From contig JBDHRG010000039.1 in assembly GCA_039807445.1 (NCBI GenBank), forward strand, positions 1 to 22,797: a DNA stretch of 22,797 nucleotides, read 5' to 3'. The notes beneath the pieces are model-generated. The model saw nothing but the letters and a program-made list of their open reading frames with translations, made no database searches and was not told the DNA's origin. The position numbers and the translations under genes were made by a program. This document shows, in pieces, positions 7,123 to 15,079 of this stretch; the first letter of the stretch is position 1, and every line of letters starts with the position of its first letter. The stretch comes from JBDHRG01 sp039807445 (lineage in GTDB: Bacteria; Pseudomonadota; Gammaproteobacteria; Competibacterales; Competibacteraceae).

Positions 7123-8016
7123 ATGAATCTGGACCTTCTGCTGCAACTGCTGGTGAACGGGCTGATCGTCGGCACGCTGTACGGCGTGGTCGCGATGTGC
7201 TTCGTGCTGATCTACAAGTCGACCCAGGTCGTCAACTTCGCCCAGGGCGAATTCCTGCTGATCGGCGCCTGGGTGTGCTGGTGGCTGATGACCGAGTTCC
7301 AGCTGCCGCTGTGGATCGGCTTCCCGATGACCTTCGCCTTCATGATGCTGTTCGGCATCCTGCTGCAGGTCGTGGTGCTGCGGCCGCTGATCGGCGAGCC
7401 GATCATCTCGATCATCATGGTCACGATCGGGCTGTCGATGTTCTTCCAGTCGCTGATGGGCTGGATGTTCGGTGTGTTCGCGCAGCCCTTCCCGCAGGTG
7501 TTCGAGCAGGCGACGATGAACGTGCTCGGGTTGCAGGTGCAGACCGCGTACATCATGAGCCTGGTGATCTCGCTGATCGTGATGGCGGCGTTCTACTGGT
7601 TCTTCAAGCACTCGCGCATGGGGCTGGCGATGCGCGCCACCGCCTTCGACCAGCAGGCAGCGCAGAGTCTCGGCGTGTCGGTCAAGCAGGTGTTCGCGAT
7701 GTCGTGGGCGATCTCGGCGGTGGTGTCGGCGCTGGCCGGCGTGGTCGTCGGCATGGTCAACGGCGTGTCCTCGGCGCTGTCGTTCTTCGGCATCAAGGTG
7801 TTCCCGGCGGTGATCCTCGGCGGGCTCGACTCGATCGTCGGCGCGATCGCCGGCGGCATCATCATCGGCGTGCTCGAGAACCTGGCCGAGTACTTCGACA
7901 GCCAGTGGCTGCAGATCGGCAATCTGTACACGGTGGCGCCATTCTACGCGCTGGTGATCATCCTGATGATCAAGCCCTACGGCCTGTTCGGCACCAAGAA
8001 CATCGAGAGGATCTGA
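7123..8016 (+). CDS. livH: Branched-chain-type ABC transporter permease LivH
   Basis: A 297-residue inner-membrane permease. It shows the LivH pattern: an N-terminal helix (LLLQLLVNGLIVGTLYGVVA), IYKSTQVVNFAQGEFLLIGA (about 31-50, the family hallmark), several further hydrophobic helices, the cytoplasmic loop RATAFDQQAAQSLGVSVKQVF that contacts the ATPase (EAA-like), and the C-terminal GGLDSIVGAIAGGIIIGVLENL. GGAGG at 7111-7115 lies seven bases before the ATG, and 14 bases separate it from the ligase stop. It pairs with LivM three bases downstream to form the translocation channel. Substrate class follows from the operon, not from this protein. Confidence 0.93.
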   Translation: MNLDLLLQLLVNGLIVGTLYGVVAMCFVLIYKSTQVVNFAQGEFLLIGAWVCWWLMTEFQLPLWIGFPMTFAFMMLFGILLQVVVLRPLIGEPIISIIMVTIGLSMFFQSLMGWMFGVFAQPFPQVFEQATMNVLGLQVQTAYIMSLVISLIVMAAFYWFFKHSRMGLAMRATAFDQQAAQSLGVSVKQVFAMSWAISAVVSALAGVVVGMVNGVSSALSFFGIKVFPAVILGGLDSIVGAIAGGIIIGVLENLAEYFDSQWLQIGNLYTVAPFYALVIILMIKPYGLFGTKNIERI

Positions 8017-8019
8017 ACG

Positions 8020-9084
8020 ATGGCCGGTGGACATGCTTCGATGCGCTGCGGCGAGTTCCGCACCAGCTACCAGGCCGACACGACGATCTTCCCGACGCCG
8101 ATGTCGCGCAACTTCGCGCTCGGTGCCGTGCTGCTCGCGTGCCTGGCGCCCCTGGTGCTGAGCGCGTACTACCTGAACCTCTTGATCCAGATCGGCTATT
8201 ACGGCATCGCCGCGCTGGGGCTCAACATCCTGGTCGGCTTCACCGGGCAGATCTCGCTCGGCCATGCCGCCTTCTTCGGCTTCGGCGCCTTCGCCTCGGC
8301 CTGGATCAACAACACCTTCGCGATCCCGGTGGTGTTCGCGATCCCGCTCGCCGGCGTGCTGACCACCGCAGTCGGCATGATCGTCGGCATCCCGGCCGGG
8401 CGCATCAAGGGGCTGTACCTGGCGATCGCGACGCTGGCCTCGCAGTTCATCCTCGAGGACTTCTTCGCCCGCGCGAACTGGTTCACCGGCGGCTCGGCAG
8501 GTGCGCTGGCGCAGCCGTTCACGTTGTTCGGCTTCGAGTTCAACAACGACCAGCGCTTCTTCTACGTGGTGCTGGCGGCAGTGGTGGTGATGTTCGGCGT
8601 CGGCGCCAACCTGCTGCGCACGCGCGACGGGCGCGCCTTCGTCGCGGTGCGCGACCATTACCTCTCCGCCGAGATCATGGGCATCAACCTGACCAAGTAC
8701 CGCATCCTGTCGTTCGGCGTGTCGTCGTTCTACGCCGGCATCGGCGGGGCGCTGTACGGGCACTACCTGGGCTTCGTCTCGGCCGAGGGCTTCACCATCC
8801 TGCTGTCGATCCAGTTCCTCGGCATGATCATCATCGGCGGGCTGGGCACGGTGATGGGTTCGCTGCTCGGCGCAGCCTTCATGGTGCTGCTGCCCGAGGT
8901 GATGACGGCGCTGATCGGCAGCGTCGGCGACGCCTTCCCGGCGCTGGCGCAAGGCCTGGCCTACGTCAAGCAGATGGCGATCGGACTGGCGATCATCCTG
9001 TTCCTGATCTTCGAGCCCGACGGCCTCGCGCACCGCTGGAAGCTCGCGAAGAGTTACTGGAAGCTCTATCCGTTCTCGTACTGA
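8020..9084 (+). CDS. livM: Branched-chain-type ABC transporter permease LivM
   Basis: A 354-residue permease, somewhat longer than typical (about 320) because of a polar N-terminal extension of roughly 30 residues (MAGGHASMRCGEFRTSYQAD) before the first membrane helix. Family features: LGLNILVGFTGQISLGHAAFFGFGAF (about 66-91), RIKGLYLAIATLASQFI, the ATPase-contact loop VRDHYLSAEIMGINLTKYR, and GGLGTVMGSLLGAAF near the C-terminus. The ATG is three bases after the livH stop, with AGAGG inside the end of livH as ribosome site. A shorter start at Met28 (MSRNFALG) is possible, but the upstream site supports the long form. It ends before a 100-base gap with two hairpins preceding livK. Confidence 0.92.
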   Translation: MAGGHASMRCGEFRTSYQADTTIFPTPMSRNFALGAVLLACLAPLVLSAYYLNLLIQIGYYGIAALGLNILVGFTGQISLGHAAFFGFGAFASAWINNTFAIPVVFAIPLAGVLTTAVGMIVGIPAGRIKGLYLAIATLASQFILEDFFARANWFTGGSAGALAQPFTLFGFEFNNDQRFFYVVLAAVVVMFGVGANLLRTRDGRAFVAVRDHYLSAEIMGINLTKYRILSFGVSSFYAGIGGALYGHYLGFVSAEGFTILLSIQFLGMIIIGGLGTVMGSLLGAAFMVLLPEVMTALIGSVGDAFPALAQGLAYVKQMAIGLAIILFLIFEPDGLAHRWKLAKSYWKLYPFSY

Positions 9085-9088
9085 GGAT

Positions 9089-9153
9089 CGTCCGCCGGGG
9101 CGCGGCTCCGGCGGACGGGCATGGAAGAAGAAAAAGCCCGGCGCCGCCGGGCT
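9089..9153. other. Two strong hairpins between livM and livK
   Basis: First stem: CGTCCGCCGG (9089-9098) pairs with CCGGCGGACG (9108-9117), ten base pairs with a nine-base loop. Second: AGCCCGGC (9135-9142) pairs with GCCGGGCT (9146-9153), eight base pairs with a three-base loop. The second is preceded by AAGAAGAAAAA on the + strand, so it looks like an intrinsic terminator only when read on the - strand. In the livK direction there is no T-run. Partial termination or 3'-end protection of the upstream mRNA, letting livK be made at a different level, is a reasonable guess. Confidence 0.5.
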
Positions 9154-9184
9154 ACCCTGAGCGAAGACAAGAGGAGAATACCCC

Positions 9185-10423
9185 ATGCGCAATCCGTTCG
9201 CGGTCAAGACCCTGGCCGTCGCCGTGCTGGGAGCGCTCGGCGCCACGGCCGCCTTCGCCGCCGACATCCCGGTCGGGCATCTCGCCGCCTACACCGGGCC
9301 GACCTCGGACGTCGGCAAGCCCTATGGCCAGGGCATCGCCGACGCGCTGAACTACATCAACCAGCACGGCGGCGTCAACGGCAAGAAGATCGCCTTCGAG
9401 ACCGTCGATTACGGCTACAACGCGCCGCAGGCGATCGCGACCTACAAGAAGTGGCTGTCGTCGACCAAGCCGGTCGCGATCCAGGGCTGGGGCACCGCCG
9501 ACGTCGAAGCGCTGGTGCAGTTCGTCACCAAGGACCAGGTGTTCTTGATGTCGGCCTCGTACTCGGGCCACCTGACCGACCCGCAGGGCAAGTCCGAGCA
9601 CACCAAGACCGCGGCGCCGTACAATTTCTTCTACGGCCCCTCGTACACCGACGGCTGCCGCGGCGTGGTGCAGTGGGCCGCGGAAGACTGGAAGAAGAAA
9701 GGCGGCCAGGGTGCGCCGAAGTTCGTGCACATGGGTGACAACCACCCATACCCGAACGCGCCCAAGCAAGCCTGTGCCGCCTACGCCAAGGAACTCGACT
9801 TCGAGGTGCTGAACCCGATCGTCTATTCGCTGAAGGCCGGCGACTTCAAGGCGCAGTGCCTGTCGCTGAAGGAGTCCGGCGCCCACTACGCCTACCTCGC
9901 CAACACCTCGGGCTCGAACATCTCGCTGGTGCAGTCGTGCAAGACGGTCGGCGTCGACACGCAGTTCATCTCCAACGTCTGGGGCTGGGACGAGTACGCC
10001 GAAAACGCCGCGCAGGGTGCTGGCAAGGGCATCGTCTGGGTGGTCGGCGCTGCCGACTGGAACTCCGACGCTCCGGGCATGAAGACGGTGCGCGAAGTGT
10101 CGAAGCTCTCCGATGCCGGCGGCACCGAGAAGCGTCCGCTGCACTACATGCGCGCGGTCTGCGGCGCCTTCCTGATGCGCGACGCGATGGTCAAGGCCGA
10201 TGCGATGCCCGGCGGCATCACCGGCCCGAACATCAAGGCGGCGATGGAAGCGATGCAGGACCACGTGCCGGCCGAGCTCGGCGGCGTGTGCCTGCCTTCG
10301 ACCTGGACGCCGGAAGATCACCGCGGCACCAACCAGGTGATGGTGTATCGCAGCGCCGACAAGGGCTTCGAGAAGATCTACACCGCGACGATCGAGCGCC
10401 GGCCGGACTGGCTGGGGTGGTGA
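9185..10423 (+). CDS. livK: Periplasmic substrate-binding protein of the ABC importer (LivK-like)
   Basis: A 412-residue exported binding protein. Residues 1-25 form a signal peptide (basic start, hydrophobic core, cleavage after AFA), and the mature part starts ADIPVGHLAAYTGPTSDVGKPYGQGIADAL, the usual type I periplasmic binding fold opening. NYINQHGGVNGKKI and DYGYNAPQAIATYKKW (near 72-87) are family landmarks. It lies 100 bases after livM behind two hairpins and has its own strong ribosome site, AGAGGAGA. It determines what the importer carries. Its overall type matches binding proteins found beside aromatic and acyl-CoA catabolic genes, longer than classical LivK (about 345 mature residues). 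Several Cys residues in the middle (CRG, CAAY, CLS, SCK) could form periplasmic disulfides. The ligand is unknown. Confidence 0.9.
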   Translation: MRNPFAVKTLAVAVLGALGATAAFAADIPVGHLAAYTGPTSDVGKPYGQGIADALNYINQHGGVNGKKIAFETVDYGYNAPQAIATYKKWLSSTKPVAIQGWGTADVEALVQFVTKDQVFLMSASYSGHLTDPQGKSEHTKTAAPYNFFYGPSYTDGCRGVVQWAAEDWKKKGGQGAPKFVHMGDNHPYPNAPKQACAAYAKELDFEVLNPIVYSLKAGDFKAQCLSLKESGAHYAYLANTSGSNISLVQSCKTVGVDTQFISNVWGWDEYAENAAQGAGKGIVWVVGAADWNSDAPGMKTVREVSKLSDAGGTEKRPLHYMRAVCGAFLMRDAMVKADAMPGGITGPNIKAAMEAMQDHVPAELGGVCLPSTWTPEDHRGTNQVMVYRSADKGFEKIYTATIERRPDWLGW

Positions 10424-10430
10424 TGTCCAT

Positions 10431-10530
10431 TCCCTCCCCCTGGCAAGGGGGGCGAGGCGGATCAGGGCGAAGCGCCGCTTCGCCCCGCCGAGCGCCCTGC
10501 GGCTAAAGCCGCAGGGCGGGGGGCTAGGGT
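10431..10530. repeat. Nested palindromic intergenic element between livK and livF
   Basis: A 12-base-pair stem CGCCCTGCGGCT (10493-10504) / AGCCGCAGGGCG (10507-10518) and a 10-base-pair stem GGGCGAAGCG (10465-10474) / CGCTTCGCCC (10476-10485) are flanked by TCCCTCCCCC on the left and GGGGGGCTAGGG on the right. The outer arms look like the short G/C palindromes scattered in betaproteobacterial intergenic DNA, with extra palindromes inside. No T-run follows. It is probably a REP-like repeat that also structures the mRNA. Confidence 0.55.
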
Positions 10531-10549
10531 GAACGAACGGGGGTGTTAT

Positions 10550-11368
<819 letters not shown>

Positions 11369-11378
11369 GCGAAGGGGC

Positions 11379-11454
11379 GAGGCTCGAGGAGCGAGGCGCG
11401 AGTAGGCCGTTCCCTTGGCTTCACTTGCTCCTCGTGCCTCGCTCCTCGTGCCTT
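11379..11454. repeat. Long inverted repeat between livF and the PaaK-like gene
   Basis: The left arm 11379-11402 (core CGAGGAGCGAGGCGCGAG) and right arm 11431-11454 (core CTCGTGCCTCGCTCCTCG) pair over about 24 positions with two or three mismatches, around a 28-base loop. Each arm has an internal CGAGG/CCTCG rhythm. No T-run follows the right arm. Such CTCGT/GCCTC repeats are frequent between genes in some betaproteobacterial genomes. It may stabilise or attenuate the operon mRNA. Confidence 0.6.
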
Positions 11455-11462
11455 GAGAGTGG

Positions 11463-12701
11463 ATGGCCATGCACTACTACGACGAACTGGAAACCCAGCC
11501 CCCCGAGGCGCGCGAGCGGCGGCTGCTCGCCGCGCTGCCCGCGCAGATCGCGCATGCGCAGCGGCTGGCGCCGGCCTTCGCGGAGCTGTTGGCGGGCATC
11601 GAGCCCGAGGCGGTGACGAGCTTCGAGGCGCTGGCGCAGTTGCCGGTCACGCGCAAGGCCGAGCTCGGCGCGCGGCAGAAGGCGCTGCCGCCGTTCGGCG
11701 GCTTCGCCACCGAAGGCTGGGGAGGCCTGGCCAAGGTGTTCCAGTCGCCCGGGCCGCTGTACGAGCCCGAGGGCCGGCGCGCCGACTACTGGCGCTTCGC
11801 GCGCGCGCTGCACGCCGCCGGCTTCCGCGCCGGCGAGCTGGCGCACAACGCCTTTTCGTACCACTTCACCCCGGCCGGCTCGATGTTCGAGAGCGGGCTG
11901 CTGGCGCTCGGCTGCACCGTGTTCCCGGCCGGCACCGGCCAGACCGAGCTGCAAGTGGCGGCGATCGGCGATCTGAAGCCGGCCGGCTATGTCGGCACGC
12001 CCTCGTTCCTGCGCATCATCTTCGACAAGGCTGCCGAGCTCGGCGCCGAGGCCTTCAGCCTGAAGAAGGCGCTGGTGACCGGTGAGGCGCTGCCGTCGGC
12101 GCTGCGGCAGGACCTCGAGGCGCGCGGCGTGTCGGTGCTGCAGTGCTACGGCACCGCCGATCTCGGCCTGATCGCCTACGAGACCGAGGCGCGCCAGGGG
12201 CTGGTGGTCGACGAAGGCGTGATCGTCGAGATCGTGATGCCGGGCACCGGCGATCCGGTGGCCGAGGGCGAGATCGGCGAAGTCGTGGTGACGACGCTGA
12301 ACCCCGACTACCCGCTGATCCGCTTCGCCACCGGCGACCTGTCGGCTTTCCTGCCGGGCGCGAGCCCGTGCGGGCGCAGCAACCGCCGGCTCAAGGGCTG
12401 GCTCGGCCGCGCCGACCAGACCACCAAGGTGCGCGGCATGTTCGTTCACCCGGGCCAGGTCGCGGAGGTCGCCAAGCGTCATCCCGGGCTCGGCCGGGTG
12501 CGGCTGGTGGTCGAGCGGATCGGGCACGACGACGTGATGACGCTGCACTGCGAAGTCACCGGCGCACCCGAGGGGCTGGCCGCCGCGGTCGCGGCGAGCC
12601 TGCGCGAGGTCTGCAAGCTGCGCGGCGAAGTCCGGCCGGTCGCGCCGGGCAGCCTGCCGAACGACGGCAAGGTGATCGACGATCGCCGAACGCACGACTA
12701 G
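11463..12701 (+). CDS. PaaK-like phenylacetate-CoA ligase family protein with an unusual loop
   Basis: A 412-residue adenylating enzyme of the PaaK branch, slightly shorter than phenylacetate-CoA ligase (about 435). Expected elements: an N-terminal helical region with FEALAQLPVTRKAELG (54-69), YGTADLGLIAYET for nucleotide and acid binding, DYPLIRFATGDLSAF with the hinge Asp, KVRGMFVHPGQVAEV, and a C-terminal LPNDGKVIDDRR with the catalytic-type Lys. The Ser/Thr/Gly-rich phosphate loop of PaaK (SSGTTG-PT) is replaced by SPGPLYEP (95-102), so ATP binding must differ or be lost. The ATG at 11463 (MAMHYYDE) follows GAGAGTGG; Met at 11469 is possible. It lies between livF and scoA, which ties it to the imported acid. 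It may be an activating ligase of different specificity from the one at 5150. Confidence 0.82.
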   Translation: MAMHYYDELETQPPEARERRLLAALPAQIAHAQRLAPAFAELLAGIEPEAVTSFEALAQLPVTRKAELGARQKALPPFGGFATEGWGGLAKVFQSPGPLYEPEGRRADYWRFARALHAAGFRAGELAHNAFSYHFTPAGSMFESGLLALGCTVFPAGTGQTELQVAAIGDLKPAGYVGTPSFLRIIFDKAAELGAEAFSLKKALVTGEALPSALRQDLEARGVSVLQCYGTADLGLIAYETEARQGLVVDEGVIVEIVMPGTGDPVAEGEIGEVVVTTLNPDYPLIRFATGDLSAFLPGASPCGRSNRRLKGWLGRADQTTKVRGMFVHPGQVAEVAKRHPGLGRVRLVVERIGHDDVMTLHCEVTGAPEGLAAAVAASLREVCKLRGEVRPVAPGSLPNDGKVIDDRRTHD

Positions 12702-12810
12702 AAAGTTTCTTTCGAAACCAGTAGGGTGTTTCCCGTCCCGAACAGGCAGGCGACCGAGGCACTGCCCGGAGCGGGACACTCGCCCAGGGATCAGAACCAC
12801 GAGGCAGGAC

Positions 12811-13515
12811 ATGGCAAACAAGATCTATCCCGACGCCCGCGCGGCGTTGCAAGGCATCGTCGCCGACGGCCAGACGCTCGCCGTCGGCGGCTTCGGTCTG
12901 TGCGGCATTCCCGAGGCGCTGATCGAGGCGCTGCGCGACTCGGGCGCCAAGAATCTCACCTGCATCTCCAACAACGCCGGCGTCGACGGCTTCGGCCTGG
13001 GGCTGCTGCTCGAGACGCGCCAGATCAGGAAGATGATTTCATCGTACGTCGGCGAGAACAAGGAATTCGAGCGCCAGTACCTGGCCGGTGAACTCGAGCT
13101 CGAGTTCACCCCACAGGGCACGCTGGCCGAGAAGCTGCGCGCCGGCGGGGCCGGCATCCCGGCGTTCTTCACCCGCACCGGGGTCGGCACCGTGGTCGCC
13201 GAGGGCAAGGAGCTGCGCGAGTTCGACGGCGAGACCTACGTGCTCGAGCGCAGCCTCACCGCCGACGTGGCGCTGGTCAAGGCGTGGAAGGCCGACCGCG
13301 CCGGCAACCTGATCTACCGCAAAACCGCACGCAACTTCAACCCGATGGCGGCGACCGCCGGGCGCATCACCGTGGTCGAGGTCGAGGAGCTGGTCGAGGT
13401 GGGCGAGCTCGACCCCGACCAGATCCACACCCCGGGGATCTTCGTGCAACGCATCGTCGTCAACCCGACGCCCGAGAAGCGCATCGAGCAGCGCACCACG
13501 CGCCCGGCGGCCTGA
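12811..13515 (+). CDS. scoA: 3-oxoacid CoA-transferase subunit A (ScoA type)
   Basis: A 234-residue class I CoA-transferase alpha subunit. The glycine-rich VGGFGLCGIPEALIEAL (25-41) is diagnostic of succinyl-CoA:3-oxoacid CoA-transferase A subunits, followed by SNNAGVDGFGLGLLL, FTPQGTLAEKLRAGGAGIPAFFTRTGVGT and YRKTARNFNPMAATAG. With subunit B it moves CoA from succinyl-CoA to acetoacetate or a similar 3-oxo acid. The ATG at 12811 follows a modest AGGCAGG. The 110-base gap before it carries only short inverted repeats (GTTTC/GAAAC at 12705-12718 region), no clear promoter. B starts 15 bases downstream. As the last pair of the import operon it probably finishes off a keto-acid product or supplies CoA to the imported acid. 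Confidence 0.93.
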   Translation: MANKIYPDARAALQGIVADGQTLAVGGFGLCGIPEALIEALRDSGAKNLTCISNNAGVDGFGLGLLLETRQIRKMISSYVGENKEFERQYLAGELELEFTPQGTLAEKLRAGGAGIPAFFTRTGVGTVVAEGKELREFDGETYVLERSLTADVALVKAWKADRAGNLIYRKTARNFNPMAATAGRITVVEVEELVEVGELDPDQIHTPGIFVQRIVVNPTPEKRIEQRTTRPAA

Positions 13516-13530
13516 AGGAGAGCGAAAACC

Positions 13531-14160
13531 ATGGCTTGGACCCGCGATGAAATGGCTGCGCGCGCGGCGCAGGAACTGCAGGACGGCTTCTACGTCAACC
13601 TCGGCATCGGCCTGCCGACGCTGGTGGCCAATTACATTCCCGAGGGCATGGACGTGTGGCTGCAGTCGGAGAACGGCCTGCTCGGCATCGGCCCGTTCCC
13701 GACCGAAGACGAGGTCGATCCCGACCTGATCAACGCCGGCAAGCAGACCGTGACCACGGTGCCGGGCTCGGCGTTCTTCTCCTCGGCCGACTCGTTCGGG
13801 ATGATCCGCGGCGGCCACATCAACCTGGCGATCCTCGGCGCGATGCAGGTGGCCGAGAACGGCGATCTGGCCAACTGGATGATCCCGGGCAAGATGATCA
13901 AGGGCATGGGCGGGGCGATGGATCTGGTGGCCGGGGTCAAGCGCGTGGTGGTGCTGATGGAGCACGTCGCCAAGGGCGACGCGCACAAGATCCTGAAGGA
14001 ATGCAATCTGCCGCTGACCGGGCAGCGGGTGGTCAACCGCATCATCACCGACCTCGGTGTGATCGACGTGACCCCCGCGGGGCTGGCGCTGGTCGAGCTG
14101 GCACCGGGCGTGAGCCGCGACGAGATCCAGGCCAAGACCGGGGCGGCGCTGCTGAGCTGA
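13531..14160 (+). CDS. scoB: 3-oxoacid CoA-transferase subunit B (ScoB type)
   Basis: A 209-residue beta subunit. NLGIGLPTLVANYIP (23-37) is the family opening, and Glu47 in the LQSENGLLG motif is the catalytic residue that forms the glutamyl-CoA thioester in SCOT enzymes. GGHINLAILGAMQV, GDLANWMIPGKMIKGMGGAMDLVAG and CNLPLTGQRVVNRIITDLGVID are all present, so the subunit looks intact. AAGGAG overlaps the scoA stop and sits ten bases before the ATG, giving tight coupling. It ends the + strand operon. A convergent operon whose last gene is another CoA-transferase B subunit comes from the other side. Confidence 0.94.
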   Translation: MAWTRDEMAARAAQELQDGFYVNLGIGLPTLVANYIPEGMDVWLQSENGLLGIGPFPTEDEVDPDLINAGKQTVTTVPGSAFFSSADSFGMIRGGHINLAILGAMQVAENGDLANWMIPGKMIKGMGGAMDLVAGVKRVVVLMEHVAKGDAHKILKECNLPLTGQRVVNRIITDLGVIDVTPAGLALVELAPGVSRDEIQAKTGAALLS

Positions 14161-14172
14161 GCCAGCCTGCCC

Positions 14173-14205
14173 ACGCCACCCCGACAGCGCGCGCCGGGGT
14201 GGCGT
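14173..14205. terminator. Terminator-like hairpin between convergent operons
   Basis: ACGCCACCCCG (14173-14183) pairs perfectly with CGGGGTGGCGT (14195-14205), an 11-base-pair G/C-rich stem with an 11-base loop, 12 bases after the scoB stop. There is no T-run on either strand, so it is not a textbook intrinsic terminator. Position between converging operons supports a role in ending transcription. The remaining spacer to 14416 shows no convincing gene. Confidence 0.55.
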
Positions 14206-14416
14206 TGACGAACGGCGCGCTACAGCGCGCTGTTCAGCTCCTCGCCAGGCCGTCGGCCACGCCCTGGTGTCCGGCGTCGAGCGCGCCGACGTCCTGGCGC
14301 AGCATACCCAGCGCATAGGATATGGAGAACATCTCCTTGGGTCGGGCGATTGCGCGCTTTGCGGACGAAGCTTTTCAGCGCAAGCGGCAGGGCTCGGCCA
14401 TTGAGCCGTGTGCTGC

Positions 14417-15079
14417 TCAGCCGGGCGGTATCGTCAGCGTCGCCGCGGTGGCGTCGATCACCTGCTGTACCGAGACGCCGGGCATCGTTTCGCGCAGTAC
14501 CAGCCCGGACGCGGTCGGCTCGATGACCGCCAGTTCGGTAACGATGAGGTCGACGCGCCGGATCGAGGTGATCGGCAGCGTGCAGCGCTTGACGATCTTC
14601 GATCCGCTGCGTGAGCGGTGCGTCATCGCGACGATGACGCGCCTGGCGCCGGTGACGAGGTCCATCGCTCCGCCCATGCCCGGCACCATCTTGCCCGGCA
14701 CCATCCAGTTCGCCAGCTGTCCGGCCTCGTCCACCTCGAGGCCGCCGAGCACGGTGACGTCGAGATGGCCGCCGCGGATCAAGCCAAACGAGAACGCCGA
14801 ATCGAAGGCGCTTGCACCCGGCATCGCACCGACCGGGCGTCCGCCGGCGTCGGTCAAGCTCGGGTCATCGAAACCCTCGCCCGGCAACGGGCTCATGCCC
14901 ATGATGCCGTTCTCGGAGTGGAAGTGGACGCGGATGGTCTTGGGCAGGTAGGTCGCCACCAGCGTCGGCAACCCGATGCCGAGATTCACGCGGTCGCCAT
15001 CACGCAACTCCTGGGCGACCCGGCGGGCGATGAGATCCTTGTCGCTCAGTTGATCGGTCGAGGTCATTGCGGGGCTCAT
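14417..15079 (-). CDS. Class I CoA-transferase subunit B (AtoA-like)
   Basis: A 220-residue beta subunit with NLGIGLPTLVATYLP (32-46), catalytic Glu56 in HSENGIMGMSP, GGHLDVTVLGGLEVDE and ANWMVPGKMVPGMGGAMDLVTG. The start at 15079 overlaps the stop of subunit A (ATGA), and GGAGGGTGA precedes it; a Met at 15067 is less well placed. It is a paralogue of the convergent ScoB at 13531-14160 but clearly divergent, for instance in the N-terminal extension and the loop after SENG. As the last gene of the homogentisate operon it most likely helps activate acetoacetate released by fumarylacetoacetase, with succinyl-CoA or acetyl-CoA as donor. 3-Oxoadipate transferase (PcaJ) is a close family and an alternative in a different context. 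Confidence 0.9.
   Translation of the reverse strand: MSPAMTSTDQLSDKDLIARRVAQELRDGDRVNLGIGLPTLVATYLPKTIRVHFHSENGIMGMSPLPGEGFDDPSLTDAGGRPVGAMPGASAFDSAFSFGLIRGGHLDVTVLGGLEVDEAGQLANWMVPGKMVPGMGGAMDLVTGARRVIVAMTHRSRSGSKIVKRCTLPITSIRRVDLIVTELAVIEPTASGLVLRETMPGVSVQQVIDATAATLTIPPG

Noticed and set aside
6970..9267. Very long antisense open frame (765 codons) across livH and livM
   Set aside because: It is the mirror of GC-rich coding DNA. The product is a low-complexity His/Arg/Asp/Gln string with no domain, while the + strand frames give clear permeases.
12702..12810. Separate promoter for scoAB
   Set aside because: Only short inverted repeats (GTTTC/GAAAC, GTCCCG/CGGGAC) are present, and no convincing -35/-10 pair was found.
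14234..14332. Short - strand frame (MFSISYALGMLRQDVGALD...) in the spacer between convergent operons
   Set aside because: AAGGAG directly abuts the ATG, leaving no usable spacing. At 32 codons with no known match it could be a gene remnant, but I cannot support it.
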